This document shows positions 1 to 6,307 of a DNA stretch of 8,073 nucleotides, piece after piece. The stretch lies in the NCBI GenBank assembly GCA_035506215.1, contig DATJPW010000130.1, forward strand, positions 1 through 8,073, written 5' to 3'. This stretch comes from DATJPW01 sp035506215 (GTDB taxonomy: Bacteria; Desulfobacterota; Desulfomonilia; Desulfomonilales; Desulfomonilaceae). A model generated the notes under the pieces. The model was not told the DNA's origin. It did no database searches and saw nothing but the letters and a program-made list of their open reading frames with translations. The number at the start of each line of letters is the position of its first letter. Positions within the stretch are counted from its first letter, which is position 1. Both the position numbers and the translations under genes were made by a program.

Positions 1-801
1 GTCAATGTCACGACCTTTTCCGATTTTGAGCTTGATGCGACCATCCTGAGGCAAACGACGCTCCGCGATGTCCAGGCGGGACATAATCTTTAGACGGCTC
101 ACGACAGGATTTCTGAGTTTTAGAGGTGGCTTGTAGAACTCGTAGAGCGAACCGTCAATGCGGAACCTGACCCGGAAGACTTTCTCGTACGGTTCCACGT
201 GAATGTCGCTGGCCCCTTTAGCTATCGCTTCCCGCATGAACCAGTTGACGAGCTTGACGACCGGGGCTTCTTCAGCCAGCTTGGCAGCGTCACTCACGTC
301 CAGTTCGGACGTGTCCGCGCCTATAGCTTCAAGATCGTCTTCACCCAATTCATCCAGCATGTCTTCCATGCGTTCGCCGGTATCATAATAAGTGTCAAGA
401 GCCTTGCGAATTTCGGATTCGGTGGCAATACTTATCTCTACAGCCAATCCCGTCATAAACTTGATGTCGTCGATGGCATTCAGATCCGTAGGATCGGCCA
501 TAGCCACATGAAGTGTCGAGTTTAGCTGGCCGTAAGGTATAACTAGGTATTTTTGCGCAATCCCGACGGGTATCAATCTCAACGAGTCCAGATCTACGTC
601 TATTTCGTCGAGCGTGATGGTCGGCCGATCCAGTTTCCTGGCCAGGAATTCCACCACATCGTCTTCAGTTAGATAATCGAGTTTCACCAGGGCACCATAT
701 ACGGTGCCACCATTATTCCTCTGAAAATCGCGGGCCTGCTCAAGTTGGTCAGGATCAATGATGTTCTCACGCAGCAACATTTCACCGAGACGGTCTTTCA
801 T
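1..801 (-). CDS. pilB: Type IV pilus assembly ATPase PilB, N-terminal part (3' end outside window)
   Basis: This is the first 267 codons of a PilB/GspE-family secretion ATPase, a cytoplasmic hexamer that uses ATP to polymerise type IV pilins. Residues 1-140 form the MshEN (T2SSE N-terminal) domain. It opens with RLGEMLLRENIID (4-16) and carries the MADPTDLNAIDDIKFMTG stretch (101-118). An acidic linker (about 145-178) follows. Then comes the start of the ATPase core: APVVKLVN (179-186), GASDIHVEPYEK (196-207), FRIDG (213-217) and LDIAERRLPQDGRIKL (243-258). The Walker A and B motifs lie beyond the left edge. These motifs fit PilB better than a type II secretion GspE, but the rest of the operon is not visible, so GspE remains possible. 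The ATG at 801 is chosen because MKDRLGEML is the usual start of the domain; GAGGA (813-817 on the plus strand) lies 11 bases upstream, a slightly long spacing. Confidence 0.82.
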   Translation of the reverse strand, partial: MKDRLGEMLLRENIIDPDQLEQARDFQRNNGGTVYGALVKLDYLTEDDVVEFLARKLDRPTITLDEIDVDLDSLRLIPVGIAQKYLVIPYGQLNSTLHVAMADPTDLNAIDDIKFMTGLAVEISIATESEIRKALDTYYDTGERMEDMLDELGEDDLEAIGADTSELDVSDAAKLAEEAPVVKLVNWFMREAIAKGASDIHVEPYEKVFRVRFRIDGSLYEFYKPPLKLRNPVVSRLKIMSRLDIAERRLPQDGRIKLKIGKGRDID

Positions 802-855
802 GATCGGCCAAGTCCTCGTACAATCGTAAGGGATGTTTCAATTGACGGATAGCAA

Positions 856-887
856 TTATCTTACTTTACCAGAGTAGTTTATCTTAC
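856..887. repeat. Direct repeat TTATCTTAC, two copies
   Basis: TTATCTTAC occurs at 856-864 and again at 879-887, with starts 23 bases apart, just upstream of pilB. Read on the pilB strand it is GTAAGATAA twice, and the copy nearer pilB runs on into GATAAT, a fair -10 hexamer. The spacing and position suit a regulator binding pair or overlapping promoter elements. In AT-rich DNA such a repeat can also arise by chance. Confidence 0.3.
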
Positions 888-890
888 CGC

Positions 891-920
891 AAGAAATGAC
901 TTTTTTCAAAAAAATTTCTT
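891..920. repeat. AT-rich inverted repeat
   Basis: AAGAAAT (891-897) pairs perfectly with ATTTCTT (914-920) around a T6/A-run centre. The stem is AT-rich and weak. It could be a bent or easily melted promoter-region element; it does not look like a standard GC-rich terminator. Confidence 0.3.
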
Positions 921-1186
921 CTTGTGATTTCGACTGCTCCAGAGGATAATTTCTTCCCGACTTCTTTGAAGCCAATCACCAAATACCAAGGCGGCGCCTG
1001 GATAATCGAGCCTGAGTTTTCGGAAGGACCGATACCAAACGTACGAGCCGGGGTGGTTTTCGTGCTTTTCCGGGCTTGTTCCGCTCAAGGGAAATCGGAC
1101 ATTGTTTTCTTTATACCAATCCAACGTGGTAATTATTGAAATGATATCGTTCTGCCACCTTGACGGCAGCCCACTACTATGTAGCT

Positions 1187-1194
1187 AAAGGAGA
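1187..1194 (+). promoter_or_regulatory. Ribosome binding site that fixes a GTG start
   Basis: AAAGGAGA lies 7 bases before the GTG at 1202. The earlier in-frame TTG at 1160 has no such site, and the next ATG (1220) is too far from it. This decides the start of the DUF362 gene. Confidence 0.75.
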
Positions 1195-1201
1195 ACTACC
1201 G

Positions 1202-2326
1202 GTGTCATCACCTGTTTACATGACAGATTTGCAAGCTGACTGGAAGCAGAATGTGACCAAAAAGGTCGGAGATTTGTTCGATCTTCTTAAACCTGAAGAA
1301 AAGTTCAAACGGAAGGACTTGGTCGCGGTCAAATTACATTTCGGTGAAGCGGGGAATACAGGATACATCAGGCCCCAATATGTTCGGCAGATCGTGGAAC
1401 ACCTTAAGGCCCTCGGGACAATCCCATTTCTTACTGACACAAATACCTTGTACGTCGGTTCTCGTACCGAGGCCTGTTCGCACTTGGTGACGGCCTTTGA
1501 GAACGGTTTCACGAGAGAGGTAACCGCCGCGCCGGTGATCATTGCGGACGGGCTTCGAGGAAACAATCAGGCCCAGTTTGCGCTGAACGGCCGTCACGTG
1601 AAAAAAGCCCGCATCGCCGCAGATATCTATAATGCGGATAGTCTTGTGGTTCTGACACATTTCAAAGGACACGAGCTGTCGGCATTCGGAGGTGCGTTAA
1701 AAAATCTCGGTATGGGTTGTGCCTCCCGCGAAGGAAAGCTTGAGCAGCATTCCAATATTTCACCGAAAGTCAGCAAGAAAAGATGCATTGGATGTGGAGA
1801 ATGTATGGCATGGTGCAAGGGAGGCGCAATAGCGCTTGAAAGTGAAAGTGAGAAAGCTCACATAACGCCTGAAAACTGTCTTGGCTGTGCTGAATGCATA
1901 CTCGCCTGCCCGCAAGGAGCCATTCAGGTGCAATGGAATGAGTCAATACCGATCTTTATGGAAAAGATGGTCGAATACGCGGCAGCCGTGTACAACCACA
2001 AAAAAGGAAAAACCCTTTTCATGACCTTCTTGACGGACGTTTCGCCGCTGTGTGATTGTACTCCCTTCTCGGACCGCAACATTGTCCCTAATCTCGGCAT
2101 ACTCGCTTCACTTGACCCGGTCGCCATAGATCAAGCTGCGGCCGATTTGGTGAACAAATCGCCGGGTAATCCGATATCGGCCCTGGACCGGGCACTGGCC
2201 CCCGGTGAAGATAAATTCCGAGCCCTATATCCGAATATTGACTGGCAGCACCAACTGGAATATGCGGAACAAATTGGATTAGGAACCAGACAATATGATT
2301 TGTTGAGCTTGAAAGATTTTTCTTAA
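1202..2326 (+). CDS. DUF362 domain protein with a two-cluster [4Fe-4S] ferredoxin insertion
   Basis: The predicted product is a 374-residue cytoplasmic iron-sulfur protein with no signal peptide. The DUF362 core is clear in VKLHFGEAGNTGYIRPQYV (43-61), FLTDTNTLYVGSR (76-88), IIADGLRG (113-120), THFKGHELSAFGGALKNLGM (152-171) and, near the C-terminus, NLGILASLDPVAIDQAA (297-313). Between them lies an 8-cysteine ferredoxin module. Cluster motifs are C195-x2-C198-x2-C201-x3-C205 and C226-x2-C229-x2-C232-x3-C236 followed by P. The first motif ends in CK rather than the classical CP. Extra cysteines sit at 173, 284 and 286 (PLCDC) and could be metal ligands. The biochemical role of this family is not established; electron transfer is inferred from the clusters. 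The gene appears monocistronic, with a 248-base gap before the next gene, which has its own promoter. The GTG start follows from the Shine-Dalgarno site. Confidence 0.88.
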   Translation: MSSPVYMTDLQADWKQNVTKKVGDLFDLLKPEEKFKRKDLVAVKLHFGEAGNTGYIRPQYVRQIVEHLKALGTIPFLTDTNTLYVGSRTEACSHLVTAFENGFTREVTAAPVIIADGLRGNNQAQFALNGRHVKKARIAADIYNADSLVVLTHFKGHELSAFGGALKNLGMGCASREGKLEQHSNISPKVSKKRCIGCGECMAWCKGGAIALESESEKAHITPENCLGCAECILACPQGAIQVQWNESIPIFMEKMVEYAAAVYNHKKGKTLFMTFLTDVSPLCDCTPFSDRNIVPNLGILASLDPVAIDQAAADLVNKSPGNPISALDRALAPGEDKFRALYPNIDWQHQLEYAEQIGLGTRQYDLLSLKDFS

Positions 2327-2478
2327 CGTTTATTATGGTACTGATCGATTTTTTGCTCGCGGCAACGAATCATGTGGCGAGATGAGACTTCGGTTTCAAC
2401 GCCATGACACGAGATGTGCAGACTATAACAATTTTTGATTGAAATTGGCTAGTTGGATTAGAATATTAATGCAATTTA

Positions 2479-2507
2479 TTGACATTTATGGATAACCACA
2501 GTAGAAT
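2479..2507 (+). promoter_or_regulatory. Near-consensus sigma70 promoter for the Q/P/Y-rich protein gene
   Basis: A perfect TTGACA (2479-2484) is separated by exactly 17 bases from TAGAAT (2502-2507, five of six matches to TATAAT). AT-rich DNA just upstream (about 2461-2478) may act as an UP element. The predicted transcript starts near 2514 and has a leader of about 60 bases. The leader contains GCGGA (2541-2545) that can pair with TCCGC (2558-2562), directly before the Shine-Dalgarno site AGGAGG (2564-2569). Confidence 0.78.
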
Positions 2508-2574
2508 GCTTCAAGACTGCTTTATTTCCTGATCGTCACAGCGGAACGTTCATTCGATCCGCGAGGAGGATAAA

Positions 2575-3519
2575 ATGTTACGGACCGGCATCATGGCATT
2601 AGCTTTGATATTCGCGCTACATAGCCCGTCACCCGCGCAGGGATTGCTGGACTCCATTTTTGGACCTAGCGGACTCGGCTTGTGGGGGAACACCAATTTT
2701 ACCAATCAGTTTAACAGCCCCGAGCCATACGCAGCTGGAACTTCGATGCCGGGCCAGCAGCCTTATTCAGGTTATCCTCAAACGCCCGGATACCAACAGC
2801 AATACTATCCTCAGCAGGGATACGCTCCACAGGGCCAGGCTTCTTACCCCCAGCCTGGAGGTTATCCCGGCGCGCAAGGCTATCAACAAGAAGCCGCAGC
2901 GTCCGCTCCACAGGTGCAGTATTCTTACCCTCAGCAATACCAGACTCCTCAGCAGTATGGGGCTGCGCAACAGTATACGCCGCAGCAACAGCAGGCCCCA
3001 ATTCAGCAGTATGCACCCCAGCAGCAGTATGCACCCCAGCAGCAGTATGTTCCGCAACAACAGTCCGCGGCCCCGCCGACAACAGGTGGACAATCAGCGA
3101 CAAGGTCACAGAGGGCCCCTGCCGCGTCTGGGCTCAGAGCGGGACAATATTCTCCGGGTCAGCTTCCTCCCGGCCAGCTTCCCATTAGCGCTGATGATTT
3201 ACCGCCGGGAGCAGTGAGTGTTAGTACTACGACCCCCGAAGGTACCAGAGTTGAATATTATCCGCCCGCCGGCGAACCGACAGAACCTGCACAGCGAGCC
3301 GTACGTCAGGGCGCCAGGCAGCCCCGGCAGGGTGCAGCAGCCGGCGCCGCGCCTGTCAGGCGCCTGCAGCCTCGAGAACAGACAGCGGCAGACAGCGGGT
3401 CTAGTGGCGTGGCGCCCATAGCCATGCCGAAACCTGTGGAAATACCAGGGAGCCAGGATCCTCGCTCCGGTTGGGGGACAACGGTAAACCGAGGCCCCGG
3501 GGCTCCTTTGTCCAGGTAA
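2575..3519 (+). CDS. Exported Gln/Pro/Tyr/Gly-rich low-complexity protein, function unknown
   Basis: This 314-residue protein is not recognised as any named family. Residues 1-21 look like a Sec signal peptide: one Arg, a hydrophobic core (about 6-15) and an S-P-A cleavage site before Q22. Residues about 24-50 are Gly/Asn/Phe-rich. Residues about 50-165 form a disordered tract dominated by Gln, Pro, Tyr and Gly, ending in tandem QQYAPQ-type hexapeptides (144-161). Next is a Ser/Pro/Gly linker, a short more ordered-looking segment around LPPGAVSVSTTTPEGTRVEYY, and an Arg/Ala/Pro/Gln-rich tail. The mature protein has no cysteine, so it is not a lipoprotein, and only one lysine. The start is well supported: AGGAGG five bases before ATG, and a strong promoter upstream. 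The signal peptide suggests a periplasmic, outer-membrane-associated or secreted protein. Its composition resembles prion-like or surface-adhesive low-complexity domains, but that is only compositional similarity. Confidence 0.8.
   Translation: MLRTGIMALALIFALHSPSPAQGLLDSIFGPSGLGLWGNTNFTNQFNSPEPYAAGTSMPGQQPYSGYPQTPGYQQQYYPQQGYAPQGQASYPQPGGYPGAQGYQQEAAASAPQVQYSYPQQYQTPQQYGAAQQYTPQQQQAPIQQYAPQQQYAPQQQYVPQQQSAAPPTTGGQSATRSQRAPAASGLRAGQYSPGQLPPGQLPISADDLPPGAVSVSTTTPEGTRVEYYPPAGEPTEPAQRAVRQGARQPRQGAAAGAAPVRRLQPREQTAADSGSSGVAPIAMPKPVEIPGSQDPRSGWGTTVNRGPGAPLSR
3004..3057 (+). repeat. In-frame 18-bp tandem repeat, three copies
   Basis: The unit CAGCAGTATGCACCCCAG occurs twice without change (3004-3021, 3022-3039), followed by a diverged third copy (3040-3057). 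It is in frame and encodes QQYAPQ, QQYAPQ, QQYVPQ at residues 144-161 of the low-complexity protein. Identity at the DNA level suggests recent slippage or unequal exchange, so copy number may vary between strains. Confidence 0.85.
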
Positions 3520-3638
3520 AGAGTGCACAGATCAGAATGCGCGAATAGTTTTGCTCAAAAAGAATATTTTCGTGACTTCAACGAGCTGTCGGTTCCGCAT
3601 TTAATGTTCGAGAGGAAATATAGCAGTCGATAGAGCGT

Positions 3639-3669
3639 GAGCCGTCACCAAGGTCTTTGGTGGCGGCTC
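3639..3669 (+). terminator. Strong hairpin without a U-tract, possible terminator or leader structure
   Basis: GAGCCGTCACCAA (3639-3651) pairs with TTGGTGGCGGCTC (3657-3669), giving a 13-bp stem with one T-G wobble and a 5-base loop. It lies 120 bases after the low-complexity gene and 130 bases before purF. No run of T follows on either strand, so it is not a textbook intrinsic terminator. It may end the upstream transcript, protect an RNA 3' end, or be part of a purF leader. Confidence 0.45.
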
Positions 3670-3674
3670 TGGTA

Positions 3675-3699
3675 GTTGTCGAAGCGTCTTGTTGTCGAA
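3675..3699. repeat. Direct repeat GTTGTCGAA, two copies
   Basis: GTTGTCGAA is found at 3675-3683 and 3691-3699, with starts 16 bases apart and TCTT or TC-TTCC following each. It lies between the hairpin and the candidate purF promoters. The layout is operator-like, but no known regulator site was recognised. Confidence 0.35.
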
Positions 3700-3721
3700 T
3701 CTTCCCATCGCGTCTCATACC

Positions 3722-3777
3722 TTGACGATTTCAGCAACCTAAGCTAGTTTGACGACTATTCAGCCCGGCAATATGCT
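3722..3777 (+). promoter_or_regulatory. Candidate tandem promoters for purF
   Basis: Two overlapping candidates each have TTGACG as the -35 element. The first is 3722-3727, then 17 bases, then TAGTTT (3745-3750, weak). The second is 3749-3754, then 17 bases, then TATGCT (3772-3777, four of six). The second would start RNA near 3784, almost at the Shine-Dalgarno site, leaving a leader of only about 15 bases. The first gives a more usual leader of about 40 bases. I did not recognise a purine-repressor operator. Confidence 0.4.
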
Positions 3778-3798
3778 ATCTCCCAGGAAGAGGCCGAA

Positions 3799-5223
3799 AT
3801 GTGTGATTCTCCTTCCAAAAAAGAGGCATGTGGCATCTTCGCCATCTACGGCGCAGAAGATCCCGCGCATCTCATCTATTTAGGTCTTTACGCGCTTCAA
3901 CATCGTGGGCAGGAATCAGCCGGCATCGTGGTAAGTGACGGAACCGATGTCAAGGCCCACAAAGGTATGGGGCTGATTTCGGATGTTTTCAAAGAGGGAA
4001 TCATCGATAATCTCAAGGGAACCATGGGCATAGGCCATGTGCGGTATTCCACGACAGGAAGCTCCATGCTCAGGAACGCCCAGCCGTTCCTCGTGGAACA
4101 GATCGACAGGATCTTCGCTCTCGGCCACAACGGAAATTTGGTGAATGTCACGAAACTCCGAAGAAAGCTTGAATCCAGAGGAGCCATATTTCAGACTTCA
4201 ACTGACTCGGAACTCATTGCGCATTTGATATTACACAAGAAAGGGTCGCTTGAAGAACGGCTCGTCAAAGTTTTTGATGAGATGAAAGGCGCATGGTCGG
4301 TAGTTTTCCTTACACCGGACGGGATTCTGGCCGCTCGCGATCCTCACGGATTCAGGCCGTTGTGCATAGGAAGAAAGGGTGATGCAATCATATTTGCATC
4401 GGAGACCTGTGCCCTGGACATCATAGATGCCGAATATGTGCGAGACGTTCAGCCCGGCGAGATTGTGATAGCGGATCGAAATGGTCTGAGGTCTGTTCAG
4501 GGGCCGAGGAAGCCGCATCCAGCAATGTGCATATTCGAGTACATCTATTTTGCGCGTCCCGATTCCATGATTTTTTCTCACGGCGTCTATCAGGTTCGCA
4601 AGCAACTGGGATTGCAGGCGGCTCTGGAAAACCCCGTGGAGGGCGCGGACCTTGTGGTTCCGATGCCTGCGTCCGGGAATTATGCTGCCCTGGGATTCTC
4701 TCAAGGGAGTGGTCTCCCTTTGGAATACGGAGTGATACGCAATCATTACGTCGGGCGGACTTTCATACAGCCTTCGCCGTCAATCAGGGACCTTGGCGTC
4801 AGATTGAAGTTGAACCCGGTGCGTGAAGTCCTTGAAGGCAAAAAGGTGGTGGTGGTGGATGACTCGATCGTGCGCGGCACCACGAGTAGACTTAGGACTC
4901 GCACCCTCCGGGAGGCCGGCGCTAAAGAAATCCATATGCGTATAAGCTGCCCGCCCATACGATATCCTTGTTTCTATGGCATCGACTTTTCCAGCAAAGG
5001 TGAGCTGATAGCCTGTTCCAATACCGTTGAGGAGATAGGTGAATTCATCGGGGCGGATTCATTGGCGTATCTTAGCCTGGAGGGGATGCTGCGCGCTATG
5101 CCGTTGCCTCCGAAACATTTCTGTACCGCATGTTTCACTGGAAATTATCCGGTGAAGATAACCGATGAACAAGACAAAATGAGCTTGGAGTGCAGACCCG
5201 TCGAAGCGCTCCGGTGGCGTTAA
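3799..5223 (+). CDS. purF: Amidophosphoribosyltransferase (glutamine PRPP amidotransferase), iron-sulfur type
   Basis: PurF catalyses the first committed step of purine synthesis in the cytoplasm: PRPP plus glutamine gives phosphoribosylamine. The 474-residue length is close to the Bacillus-type enzyme. A 10-residue propeptide precedes C11, the nucleophile exposed after cleavage (EACGIFAIYG). The glutaminase domain continues with LQHRGQESAGI and GHVRYSTTGSS. The phosphoribosyltransferase domain carries the PRPP loop VVVVDDSIVRGTTS (350-363). Four cysteines match the [4Fe-4S] ligands of the Bacillus subtilis enzyme: C244 (before IFEYIYFARPDS), C391 (in CPPIRYPC), and C442 and C445 (CTAC). In that family the cluster makes the enzyme oxygen-sensitive. 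The start ATG has AGGAAGAGG five bases upstream. No other pur gene is adjacent. The gene ends 57 bases before the convergent ispD, with no clear terminator between them. Confidence 0.97.
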   Translation: MCDSPSKKEACGIFAIYGAEDPAHLIYLGLYALQHRGQESAGIVVSDGTDVKAHKGMGLISDVFKEGIIDNLKGTMGIGHVRYSTTGSSMLRNAQPFLVEQIDRIFALGHNGNLVNVTKLRRKLESRGAIFQTSTDSELIAHLILHKKGSLEERLVKVFDEMKGAWSVVFLTPDGILAARDPHGFRPLCIGRKGDAIIFASETCALDIIDAEYVRDVQPGEIVIADRNGLRSVQGPRKPHPAMCIFEYIYFARPDSMIFSHGVYQVRKQLGLQAALENPVEGADLVVPMPASGNYAALGFSQGSGLPLEYGVIRNHYVGRTFIQPSPSIRDLGVRLKLNPVREVLEGKKVVVVDDSIVRGTTSRLRTRTLREAGAKEIHMRISCPPIRYPCFYGIDFSSKGELIACSNTVEEIGEFIGADSLAYLSLEGMLRAMPLPPKHFCTACFTGNYPVKITDEQDKMSLECRPVEALRWR

Positions 5224-5280
5224 TACCCCATCCTGCCTTGTTATAGAACGGGCCGGCCTGGATCCGTGCGGCCTTCACCC

Positions 5281-5964
5281 TCACTCACGTTCTTTTTTGA
5301 GCAGAATCCCGGCCACTATAAGGTCCGCGGGCGTAGTTATCTTTATATTGGTGTCGGAATCCTCCACAGGGACGACGCGCCAGCCCAGACGTTCCACCAG
5401 GACCGCGTCATCGGTGCCGACGAATCGGTCCTGAAGCGCCCGGCGATGAGCATCTATTATCAACTGAGTTCGAAAGGTCTGCGGAGTGCGCGCGAACAGT
5501 AAATCCGAGCGAGAGACGGTCTGCAAATAGGGACCGATTTGTTTCTTCACCGTTTCTCTGACCGGTACGCACGCAACAGCCGCTCCGTGTACTTCTGCCG
5601 CCTCGATGCTTCTGGTGATCGTGTCTGAAGAGACCAACGGACGCACCCCGTCATGAACGGCCACAAACTCAGTCCCGGCCAAATTTTCCAGGCCGTGACG
5701 AACAGAGGCTTGCCGGTCATCGCCGCCGGCGATGATCTCTTTCACCTTTTCAAATCCAAATGGCCTCACCACCTTTTCCAGGCAGAATTCTTCGTCACCT
5801 GGCGGTACAGTCACCACTATCCGTTCAATCAACGGGTGTGTTTCAAAAGCGGCTATTGTCCAGGCCAAGACAGGACGGCCGTTCAACTCAAGATACTGTT
5901 TTGGAGCGTGACTCGCCATTCTTTTACCAAGTCCGCCCGCCGTGATAAGCGCTGCACATTTCAT
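5281..5964 (-). CDS. ispD: 2-C-methyl-D-erythritol 4-phosphate cytidylyltransferase
   Basis: IspD joins CTP and methylerythritol phosphate to give CDP-ME in the non-mevalonate (MEP) isoprenoid pathway. The 227-residue product has the full set of family motifs. The nucleotide-binding loop is ITAGGLGKRM with R15, followed by PKQYL with K22. Further on are GGDDRQASV (80-88), VHDGVRP with D105, PVRET with T138, SRSDL with R152, TPQTF, TDDAVLVE and NIKITTP with K208. The aligned E. coli residues are R20, K27, D106, T140, R157 and K213, so the catalytic set is complete. It is a standalone IspD, not fused to IspF, and no ispF lies beside it. The frame stays open for 63 codons upstream to 6153. The ATG at 5964 is preferred because MKCAALITAGG is the normal start and GGGA lies about 8 bases before it. 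Confidence 0.95.
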   Translation of the reverse strand: MKCAALITAGGLGKRMASHAPKQYLELNGRPVLAWTIAAFETHPLIERIVVTVPPGDEEFCLEKVVRPFGFEKVKEIIAGGDDRQASVRHGLENLAGTEFVAVHDGVRPLVSSDTITRSIEAAEVHGAAVACVPVRETVKKQIGPYLQTVSRSDLLFARTPQTFRTQLIIDAHRRALQDRFVGTDDAVLVERLGWRVVPVEDSDTNIKITTPADLIVAGILLKKERE

Positions 5965-6063
5965 GAGCACGGTCCCAAACAATTCTGGATCGGAGCAAAC
6001 ATCAGGAGGCCCTCTCATGCCAAGCACCCGATTCGGTCCCCTGTGAAGACCTCTAATAGACAT

Positions 6064-6090
6064 ATCATATTTTTTACCGATCGTGCTCAA
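6064..6090 (-). promoter_or_regulatory. Possible ispD promoter
   Basis: Read on the minus strand, TTGAGC (6085-6090, four of six matches to TTGACA) is followed after 15 bases by TATGAT (6064-6069, five of six matches to TATAAT), with an A6 run just before it. The spacer is shorter than the ideal 17. The predicted leader is about 90 bases. Confidence 0.3.
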
Positions 6091-6091
6091 G

Positions 6092-6114
6092 GAGCGTCGG
6101 CTTGCCGACCGCTC
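6092..6114. repeat. GC-rich hairpin upstream of ispD and ispB
   Basis: GAGCG TCGGC (6092-6101) pairs with GCCGA and CGCTC (6104-6108, 6110-6114), with a 2-base loop and one bulged C at 6109. There is no downstream T-run in either direction that would make it an intrinsic terminator. It lies next to the candidate ispD -35 and could be a protein-binding palindrome. Confidence 0.35.
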
Positions 6115-6301
6115 GGCTACGTGGTAAACTGCGCGGCTATACAGATATCGCATCGCGAAGATCCGGCAGAGACTATTGAGTCGCTGTGCGAGAGCTCACT
6201 CGTCTTGTCCGGACGCGGATAAGCGGCGTGGTGATATCCGGAGGCTCCGCCCTACTATAAATCCCGATTTTCAAACCAGACGCCTGCTTGCGGAACATTT
6301 C

Positions 6302-6307
6302 AGGAGA
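6302..6307 (+). promoter_or_regulatory. Ribosome binding site that fixes a TTG start for ispB
   Basis: AGGAGA lies six bases before the TTG at 6314. Translation from there gives a protein of the usual family length, while the upstream TTG at 6176 would add 46 residues with no family resemblance. Confidence 0.7.

Larger units (their letters stand above)
802..1201. other. Intergenic region between pilB and the DUF362 gene
   Basis: This 400-base divergent spacer has no gene I can support. Bases 802-920 are AT-rich and hold a 9-bp direct repeat and an AT-rich inverted repeat (listed separately). Promoters for both flanking genes are expected here, but no pair of -35 and -10 hexamers at good spacing stands out. 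Bases 906-1139 are open in two antiparallel frames that share the same codon boundaries: plus 924-1139 (GTG start, 71 codons) and minus 906-1124 (TTG start, 72 codons). Neither has a Shine-Dalgarno sequence or a recognisable domain, so neither is called as a gene. Confidence 0.6.

Noticed and set aside
2352..2387. Hairpin CTCGC/GCGAG after the DUF362 gene as a terminator
   Set aside because: The stem is five base pairs with a long loop, and the T-run lies before it rather than after it on the gene's strand.
3004..3057. CRISPR-like repeat
   Set aside because: The units are contiguous with no spacers and are in-frame coding sequence.
2660..3217. 185-codon open frame inside the low-complexity gene
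   Set aside because: It is a shifted-frame shadow of a repetitive gene. The 2575-3519 frame has the signal peptide, promoter and ribosome site.
5224..5280. Terminator between convergent purF and ispD
   Set aside because: Only a 5-bp GGCCG/CGGCC pairing with a long loop and no T-run was found, which is not enough to call one.
5965..6153. Upstream extension of ispD to 6153 (63 extra codons)
   Set aside because: The extra residues are Arg/Ser/Gly-rich with no IspD similarity, and the family normally begins at MKCAALITAGG.
5653..6222. 189-codon plus-strand open frame across ispD
   Set aside because: It lies antisense to a complete, motif-rich ispD and shows no domain or ribosome site.
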